DNA of 64,000 bases, taken from Shinisaurus crocodilurus. Taxonomy: Eukaryota > Chordata > Lepidosauria > Squamata > Shinisauridae. The notes beneath the pieces were generated by a model. The model was not told the origin of the DNA. It did not search any database and was given only the letters and a program-made list of their open reading frames with translations. Positions 58,665 through 64,000 of the stretch are shown piece by piece (position 1 is the first letter of the stretch; every line of letters starts with the position of its first letter). The stretch spans positions 22,404,051 to 22,468,050 of the forward strand of contig CM037880.1 in NCBI GenBank assembly GCA_021292165.1, in the 5' to 3' direction. Made by a program: the position numbers and the translations under genes.

Positions 58665-61663
58665 TTACATTTTCCAGGAGTCCCAGCAAAGAGTATTTTG
58701 TAGTTGACTGGTCCAAGTTTCTCAACTACAGTCCCCGGACCCTCCCACTTAAGACACAGCTTGTCCGTTTTGAGGGTACGCAGAACCAACACTTTATCAC
58801 CCACCTCAAAAGTCCGGGCTACTGCGGTTCTATCATACAGCTTCTTTTGCCGCTGCTGGGCTGCCTTCAGATGCTGTTGGGCGGCTTCTCGAACGCTGTG
58901 GAGGGTGTCCCGTAGCCGCCGCAGAAAAGTGTGAACCGGCACGGGCGAACTGCCGGCAGCCCCCTCCCATTCCTCCCGCAACAAAGCCAAGGGCCCCCGT
59001 AGTTCTCTACCAAACATCAGTTCATTTGGGGAAAACCCGAGGCTTTCCTGCGGAGCATCTCGGTAGGCAAAGAGGAGGTAGGGTAGGGCTTGGTCCCAAG
59101 TTCCCGGGTGACGGCTAGCGTATGCCCGGATCATTTTCCCCAAAGTCTGGTTGAAGCGTTCAACCAGTCCGTTGGTCTCGTGGTGGTAAGGCACCGAAGT
59201 TACATGGTCAACCCCCCCCAGGTCCCACATCTTCTGGAACAGTTTAGACATGAACCCGGTGCCGCAGTCCGACACGACCGTGCGGGGCATTCCTAAGCGG
59301 GCAAAGAGAGAGAGCAGAGTCTTAGCCAGGCTGGCTGCAGAGATGGAGGTGAGCGCAAAAGCCTCTGCGTAGTGGGTGGCAAAGTCCACTACCGTCAGTA
59401 CAAACTTTTTCCCCGTCTTGGTGGGCGGGTTCAGGGGACCCACTATGTCCATAGCAATCCGTTCAAAAGGGATCCCCACCACCGGAAAAGGCTGAAGGGG
59501 AGCTCTTGGGTGATCGCGATTGTGTCCCACTCGCTGGCACACATCGCAGGACCGACAGTAAGCCTTAATGTCGGAGGCGATCATGGGCCAGTAGAACCCC
59601 TCTGTAATTCGAGCTTGGGTCCGCTTTTGCCCCAGGTGTCCTCCCCATGCCACGTCGTGGGCGAGGTGCAACACGGCGCGGCGGTACCGTTGGGGAACCA
59701 CCAGTTGCCTCTGCTTGCGCCCCGGTGCCACTTCCCCCTTTGGCTCGAACTCCCGGTACAAAGTTCCATTGTCCCAGATAAATCCTTCCGTGGCAGGGGA
59801 TACCCTGGGGTCTTGGTTGGCCAGGGCGCGACACTCTCGCAGGGATGGGTCCAGCCGCTGGGCTTCCTTGAATTGGGCTTGTGTCCCAAAGTCTTTAGCC
59901 ATCTGAGCAAACCCTTCGTCCTTCGGGGGCTCCGCTATGGCCTGGTTTTCCCCGGGGTGCCCCGCAGGGGATGGGGTCACCCCGGGTGGTGGAGGGGGCA
60001 CGGGCTTAGGCTTTGGGAACGGTGCGGTTACGGGCGGCCCCCCTCGCCTTGCCTGTCCCCGGGTGACGACCCCCATCTTAGCTTTGGCCACCCGGAACGC
60101 GAGGTCGTTCCCGATGATGATGCCCCACTCCTTTTGGCGATGGATGATTACGTCCATCTCTCCTTCCCACCCCTGGTACTTGATCCGGACCCGGGCGATG
60201 GGGACGGTGATGTCGGGGGAGTTATAGGGTTTGATCGTACACGTACGTCCTGACAAAAGTTGGGACCTCTCTACGCGGTCCCGGGGCAGAGCCGTTACAT
60301 CTGCCCCAGTGTCCCTATACCCCACCCGGGGAACATTATTGATATAGATGGACTCACAGAATTGCTTGCGGCTCCATCTCAGCTGGTCCGGGGAGGCGAT
60401 GCGATACAGCGATGCACGGGGTTCAGGACGGTAGGAATCCCACTCCTGGAGTTCCTCCTCGGCACTGCGATCCTCGGGGATGCTTGCATGGAGGGAGAGG
60501 ACCGACCGTCGCTCGTCGTCGCTGTCGTTGTCCTGAGCGGCTGCAGCACCCGCGACGCGTCCTACTTTCCTCGGTGAGGGACGGGCATCCCGGTTCTTGG
60601 GTTGGAGCTTGGGGCAATCCCGCCGCAGGTGTCCCATCTCGTTACAGTGGAAGCAGGCCCCAGACCGAGGGTTTTGGTTCCCCTTGGTCCGAGGGGCCTC
60701 CCCGCGCCGTCGGGGCAGGCCCTTTTCCGGCTCCGGGTTCTTCTCGGCCACGGCAGCGGAACTTCCCTTGGTGGATGGGGCCGTCCAGTATAGCCCCATC
60801 TCGTCGGCCATGATCCCCGCCGCCTCACAGGTACGGGGCTTCTGATCCCTTACGACAGCGGCCAGCTCCTTCGGGATGGTGGTGAAGAACTGCTCCATGG
60901 CGAACAGCTCGACAACTTCCTTCAGGGTGGAGGCCCGGGAAGCCTCCACCCAGGACTCGCAGACGTGCATTACCTGGGCTGCCCATGCCACGTGGGTGGT
61001 CCCAGGGGAAGGTTTACCCTCTCGAAATCTTCGCCGGCACTTCGCGGAGAGGGCGAAGTGTTGTCTGACCGCTGCCTTGAACGCCTCGTAGCTTGCCGGG
61101 GTCTTCCGCAGATGCGCCCCGAGGAGGTCAGCCAGGTCCCCACTGACCTGGGTTCGCAGGGCGGACAACCACAAGTTGTCGGGGACCCGCTGCTCCTGGC
61201 ACGCCATTTCAAAAATGTGCAAAAACATCAGGACATCTTGCCCTGGCTTGTAGTAGGGGAACGCCTTGCGGTCCCACGACGGAGGGGGAGGAGCGGAGGG
61301 GACAATCGGGGGAGTTTTCCCCGCCTCAAGCTGCATCTTGGCCAGCTCCATCTGCATCCGGATCATTTCGCGCTCGTGGGCCATCCTCTCCCGCTCGTGT
61401 GCCATCCAGTCCGAGGGAAGCTCGAAGGGCTCCAGGGGCTCCAGGGGAGTGGGGTCCTCGGTCCACACATCCTCTCTCCCATCTGTCGGAACTGGGATAG
61501 GGCGGCCCCTGGGTCGGGCACCCGGCCCCAGACTTGCCAGCAGCTCCCTCTGCCGCTCCGTCAGCCGGATCAGCGCCGCCAACCCCGGGGTGATGGGGGT
61601 TGCGGGCAGGGGCCGCCATGGCTCGGCTCCCCCAGTTGCTCCGTCAGGCTCTGGGTCGCCCAT
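58652..61663 (-). CDS. Gag - protease - integrase polyprotein of the Gmr1-like element
   Basis: The open frame extends into the LTR (from 61777), but the first good start after the primer site is ATG at 61663, giving 1,003 codons. An N-terminal coiled, Met/Glu-rich part is followed by a capsid whose second half (about residues 205-285, including 'VVELFAMEQFFTTIPKELAA') looks like a SCAN domain. Next is a zinc knuckle 'CFHCNEMGHLRRDC' at residue 337 (60614-60655), then protease with 'DTGAD' at 451. Integrase follows with an HHCC finger ('HDVAWGGH', 'CRSCDVCQ'). Its catalytic residues are Asp 739, Asp 799 and Glu 835 (codons 59447-59449, 59267-59269, 59159-59161), with 35 residues between the last two. 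It ends in a chromatin- or DNA-binding tail with 'DKVLVLRTLKTDKLCLKWEG'. No inner break is seen. The frame stops at 58652, overlapping the next frame by 13 bp. Confidence 0.9.
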   Translation of the reverse strand: MGDPEPDGATGGAEPWRPLPATPITPGLAALIRLTERQRELLASLGPGARPRGRPIPVPTDGREDVWTEDPTPLEPLEPFELPSDWMAHERERMAHEREMIRMQMELAKMQLEAGKTPPIVPSAPPPPSWDRKAFPYYKPGQDVLMFLHIFEMACQEQRVPDNLWLSALRTQVSGDLADLLGAHLRKTPASYEAFKAAVRQHFALSAKCRRRFREGKPSPGTTHVAWAAQVMHVCESWVEASRASTLKEVVELFAMEQFFTTIPKELAAVVRDQKPRTCEAAGIMADEMGLYWTAPSTKGSSAAVAEKNPEPEKGLPRRRGEAPRTKGNQNPRSGACFHCNEMGHLRRDCPKLQPKNRDARPSPRKVGRVAGAAAAQDNDSDDERRSVLSLHASIPEDRSAEEELQEWDSYRPEPRASLYRIASPDQLRWSRKQFCESIYINNVPRVGYRDTGADVTALPRDRVERSQLLSGRTCTIKPYNSPDITVPIARVRIKYQGWEGEMDVIIHRQKEWGIIIGNDLAFRVAKAKMGVVTRGQARRGGPPVTAPFPKPKPVPPPPPGVTPSPAGHPGENQAIAEPPKDEGFAQMAKDFGTQAQFKEAQRLDPSLRECRALANQDPRVSPATEGFIWDNGTLYREFEPKGEVAPGRKQRQLVVPQRYRRAVLHLAHDVAWGGHLGQKRTQARITEGFYWPMIASDIKAYCRSCDVCQRVGHNRDHPRAPLQPFPVVGIPFERIAMDIVGPLNPPTKTGKKFVLTVVDFATHYAEAFALTSISAASLAKTLLSLFARLGMPRTVVSDCGTGFMSKLFQKMWDLGGVDHVTSVPYHHETNGLVERFNQTLGKMIRAYASRHPGTWDQALPYLLFAYRDAPQESLGFSPNELMFGRELRGPLALLREEWEGAAGSSPVPVHTFLRRLRDTLHSVREAAQQHLKAAQQRQKKLYDRTAVARTFEVGDKVLVLRTLKTDKLCLKWEGPGTVVEKLGPVNYKILFAGTPGKCKCFM

Positions 61664-61720
61664 GGTGATCCTTAGGCTCTTGCTACTTTGGGTCTGGGAG
61701 ATATTCTGGGCTAATAAGTT

Positions 61721-61738
61721 ATCCCACCACTGCCACCA
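61721..61738 (-). other. Primer binding site, tRNA-Leu type
   Basis: The minus strand reads TGGTGGCAGTGGTGGGAT, two bases inside the 5' LTR. It matches the 3' end of vertebrate tRNA-Leu (AAG/TAG, ending in CCCACCGCTGCCACCA) at all but one position, as I recall that tRNA. Confidence 0.75.
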
Positions 61739-61740
61739 AG

Positions 61741-62802
61741 TGGAAGACCGCCAACCTGGTCTTCTGCGCGGGTTCAATACTAAGGGGGTAGCGAGTCCTG
61801 GGGGAGGGCCTTCTCCGAGGCCTCCCAGCGACTATCACCCTTAGCCTAGAACAAAGGGATAACTTATAGCCACAAAAGTATCTTTTATAAAACAAGTTTA
61901 TTTACAAAATGACCTTCACAAACCCAGACACACGCCAGCAATACAGCTTATCAGTACAGCACAAAGTAGCAAGCAAGAAGTCTCAAGGACACCGTGATTT
62001 CAGGGCTCTCAGCTAGTTAGTTCAGCTCGGGCTCCAGCAGAGGCCCGGTCAACCGCATGCTGCTAGCTGGGTTCCCGGCGGAGGTCCGGTCTACCCAAGC
62101 GGCTAGCTGGGTTCCCGGCGGAGGTCCGGTCTACCCAAGCGGCTAGTGAGTGATTTCAGCTTGGTTGCCCGGGGGTCCGGTCAACCCAAGCGGCCAGTGA
62201 TTTCAGCTTGGTTTCCCGGGGGTCCGGTCAACCCAAGTGGCCAGTGATTTCAGCTAGCTGGAGCACGCCGGGTGCTGCTACCCGGGGTTGCCGATCCCTT
62301 CATTCCCTTACCCCAAGCATGGGGCAAGACTGCTGATCAGGTCCAACAACTCAGTTCCCTTGCGCAGGGTGTTTTATACCTTGGGTTTCAGGTAGCCCCT
62401 CCCTCTGCAATCAGGTGGGTGGCCAATCAGGTGGGTTGCCACCCTCCTCAGGTGGGCGGCCAATCAGGTGGGTTGCCACCCTCCTCAGGTGGGTGGGGTC
62501 CCCCTGAAGCCACCTGCTTAATGGTCCCATCCTGTGGTGTTGAATGGCCCTTTCTTATGGGTGCCGAAATGTCTGCTCTGGCAAGGTATTCAAGTCTTAT
62601 GTAGATGGGGCTGATATACGAGAGCATTGACGAACCTGGGGATGCTTCCTGCCTTCCCCCCTGGGGTGATTCTATGCAGATGTTGTTTGTCCCGGTTGGT
62701 CTCTGTGGAGACTGGCTGTCTCTGCCCCCTGGGTCTCCTTCCCCCCTCCTTGGTGAGTGTGTGTGTGTGTCAGAAAGGGGTTTTAGTTTGGCTTTCTCCA
62801 CA
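61741..62802 (-). repeat. 5' LTR of the Gmr1-like element
   Basis: In element orientation it begins 'tgtggagaaagcc' and ends 'ggcggtcttcca'. It is about 1,062 bp. It has a TATA-like 'ggtataaaa' (62372-62380) with two 37-bp CCAAT-containing units upstream of it (62412-62485). An AATAAA follows at 61897-61902. A second degenerate array of about 40-bp units lies at 62018-62258. Confidence 0.9.
62412..62485 (-). repeat. 37-bp tandem repeat in the 5' LTR (two units)
   Basis: Units start at 62412 and 62449 and match the first two units of the other LTR. The difference in unit number explains nearly all of the length difference between the LTRs. Confidence 0.9.
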
Positions 62803-62910
62803 TTAAGTGAGAGACCAAGTTTTTTTGTTGATGATGTTTTCGCCTGCACTGTTTTTCTTGTTTGAAAGCACGCACGGCTCGAAGTTGCTGCTCGCCCTGT
62901 GGAGGGGCAG
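62803..62910 (-). mobile_element. LINE retrotransposon, 5' part beyond the LTR insertion
   Basis: The frame of the LINE at 55096-55948 picks up on the far side of the LTR element. The minus strand encodes 'QAKTSSTKKLGLSL' (at about 62808-62849), which normally precedes the 'LNIKKSK' found at 55948. The LINE's own 5' end is truncated near 62910. Confidence 0.65.
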
Positions 62911-62989
62911 CAGTTATAGATACATGAATGTTACCTGGATATTTTGCCCTGCAGGGTAAATAGAAGCTAGTGTGGTGATGTAATGGTTA

Positions 62990-63216
62990 TATAGGCACTC
63001 CCCAGGTTACGAACGGGTTCCATTCTTAAGTCTCTTTAAGTTGATTTTTTACGTAAGTCGGAACAGTACAGCGTAGTATACATTTATGCAAATTGCGACC
63101 GTTACGCTATACTCTACATAAATGACGTAGAGCCGGGGAACCCAGAAGACCGATGTTCGTAAGTACCGTACGCGTTGTCCATAAGTCAGACGTTCATAAC
63201 CCGAGGACTGCCTGTA
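62990..63216. mobile_element. TA-flanked palindromic MITE (mariner-like), copy 2
   Basis: The element 62992-63214 starts 'taggcactccccaggttacg' and ends 'aacccgaggactgcctg', with TA on both sides. It is homologous throughout to 19492-19734. Confidence 0.7.
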
Positions 63217-63269
63217 GTGTTGGACAAGGACTACAGAAACCTGGTTGAAATCCCTGCCCCCCCCCCATG

Positions 63270-63490
63270 AACCTGGAGGAAAAGTCTGTAAATGGCTGCT
63301 ACTCCTCATAATTGCTACATGCAGCCTCTACGTTTCACATGCATTATCCCTCCACCTCAGTACTTGTTGCTGGGAAGCTAAAAAAGAGTGAGGGCTATTG
63401 CTTTCATGTCCAGCTTGTGGGCTTCCCAGAGGCATCTTCTTGGCTATGGCCACTGTGGGAAGCAAGATGCTAGACCCAGGGATGGGCAAC
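63270..63490 (+). mobile_element. CR1 LINE 3' fragment
   Basis: Phrases 'aatggctgctactcctcata', 'gtacttgttgctgggaagct' and 'atgctagaccca' match the CR1 3' region seen at 1047, in the same orientation and similarly decayed. Confidence 0.6.
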
Positions 63491-63539
63491 TTGTGGCTCA
63501 GCCTAACCCATCTCATCTCTCTTTGTTTGGAATATATTA

Positions 63540-63680
63540 TGGGTTGGATCCAGATTCAGTAATACTTAGAGTAGACCTACTGAAATCAGTGGGACTTACA
63601 TTAGTCATGGTCAACTCAAGTTTTATTGATTTCAGTGGGTCTGCTCCAGGTATGACCAAATCTGGATCCAACCCTAAGTA
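63540..63680. mobile_element. Palindromic MITE ('GGGTTGGATCC' family)
   Basis: Termini 'gggttggatccagattcagt' and 'ccaaatctggatccaaccct' are inverted, with two inverted 'tgatttcagtggg' blocks inside. This is the fullest copy of the family also found at 7455 and 22685. Confidence 0.75.
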
Positions 63681-63719
63681 TGTAAACTTAAGATTTTGCG
63701 GACTTGGGTGGTAACACAG

Positions 63720-63815
63720 ACTAAGGCTGCAATGCTAAACACTTTTACTCGGCGGGAGCTCCATTGCACTCAGTAGGATTTGCTTCAGAATAAGTATGCA
63801 TAGGTTGTGCGGTAA
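63720..63815. repeat. Dispersed 'GCAATCCTAT' repeat fragment
   Basis: Phrases 'aggctgcaatgctaaacact' and 'cattgcactcagtaggattt' belong to the palindromic family seen more fully at 49245. Confidence 0.45.
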
Positions 63816-63845
63816 GCCAAATAGTTAGTCCTAGCACACTTTCTT

Positions 63846-64000
63846 GAGAGCCAGTGTGGCGTAGTGGCGAGAGTGTTGGACTGGGACTCGGGAGATCCGG
63901 GTTCTGGTCCCTGCTCGGCCATGAAACTCACTGGGTGATTTTGGGCCAGTCACTGACTTTCAGCCTAACCTACCTCACAGGGTTGTTGCGAGGATAAAAT
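63846..64000 (+). mobile_element. tRNA-derived SINE, cut by the window end
   Basis: The head 'gagagccagtgtggcgtagt', box B 'gatccgggttctggtccct' and body 'cctacctcacagggttgttg' are all present. The 3' end lies beyond the window. Confidence 0.85.

Larger units (their letters stand above)
55946..62807 (-). mobile_element. Gmr1-like Ty3/gypsy LTR retrotransposon
   Basis: The element 55953-62802 lies on the minus strand with two LTRs (62802-61741 is 5', 57086-55953 is 3'). Inside come a tRNA-Leu type primer site, gag, protease, integrase, reverse transcriptase, RNase H and a polypurine tract. Integrase precedes reverse transcriptase, an order known for the Gmr1-like group of Ty3/gypsy elements (first seen in Atlantic cod) and otherwise typical of Ty1/copia. 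'ttaag' occurs at both flanks (55946-55950 and 62803-62807); on the left two extra G lie between it and the LTR. The LTRs differ at about six single bases apart from repeat-number changes, so the insertion is recent. Two frame breaks in pol make this copy unlikely to move alone. Confidence 0.92.

Noticed and set aside
55949..61777. Two minus-strand proteins that both begin MNPRRRPGWRSST, as if paralogous genes
   Set aside because: That start lies in the LTR and is shared only because both frames run out of or into an LTR copy.
58427..61844. Long plus-strand open frames opposite the LTR element's genes (such as 59372-60253 and 60965-61675)
   Set aside because: They are antisense shadows of a GC-rich coding region and contain none of the expected domains.

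Overview
The window looks like a vertebrate, most likely a squamate reptile (lizard-type). It carries one host gene, the 3' three quarters of cullin-2 (CUL2). The rest is intron and intergenic DNA dense with CR1 and L2-like LINEs, tRNA-derived SINEs, MIR-like fragments and many short palindromic DNA transposons. The species cannot be named from the sequence.

Region 1 (1-28,720): fifteen + strand exons encode CUL2 residues about 170-745, ending at a TGA at 28,194-28,196 with polyadenylation signals near 28,645-28,704. All splice sites are visible and the reading frame is continuous. One intron starts with GC instead of GT. The first about 169 codons lie left of the window. CUL2 is the scaffold of the CRL2 ubiquitin ligases; the NEDD8 acceptor lysine and the C-terminal winged-helix tail are here, while the Elongin-binding N-terminus is not.

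Region 2 (28,721-41,016): gene-poor DNA downstream of CUL2. It contains three copies of a 135-bp palindromic hAT-type MITE (a fourth lies at 54,631), other inverted-repeat elements, a tRNA-type SINE and LINE tails. Three AT-rich or unusually clean stretches could be conserved non-coding elements.

Region 3 (41,025-46,052): a nearly complete 5-kb hAT transposon with matching termini and a perfect 8-bp target duplication. It has a DUF4371/TTF-zinc-finger type transposase broken by at least two in-frame stops. It is far more AT-rich than its surroundings. Inside its left part lie a piece of a Merlin (IS1595-like) transposase and, inserted in that, a GC-rich 409-bp MITE with its own perfect 8-bp duplication.

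Region 4 (46,061-64,000): SINEs, MITEs, a 5'-truncated CR1 with most of its reverse transcriptase (50,592-52,866, minus), and a second LINE (about 54,980-62,910, minus) split by a 6.85-kb LTR retrotransposon (55,953-62,802, minus). The LTR element has near-identical LTRs, a tRNA-Leu primer site, a SCAN-like capsid, and integrase placed before reverse transcriptase. That is the gene order of the Gmr1-like branch of Ty3/gypsy elements. Its pol is broken between reverse transcriptase and RNase H, and it changes frame between integrase and reverse transcriptase.

The only working gene seen is CUL2; everything else is mobile or unassigned DNA. The most interesting structures are the Gmr1-like element with its SCAN-like capsid and variable CCAAT-box repeats in the LTRs, and the three-layer hAT / Merlin / MITE nest.
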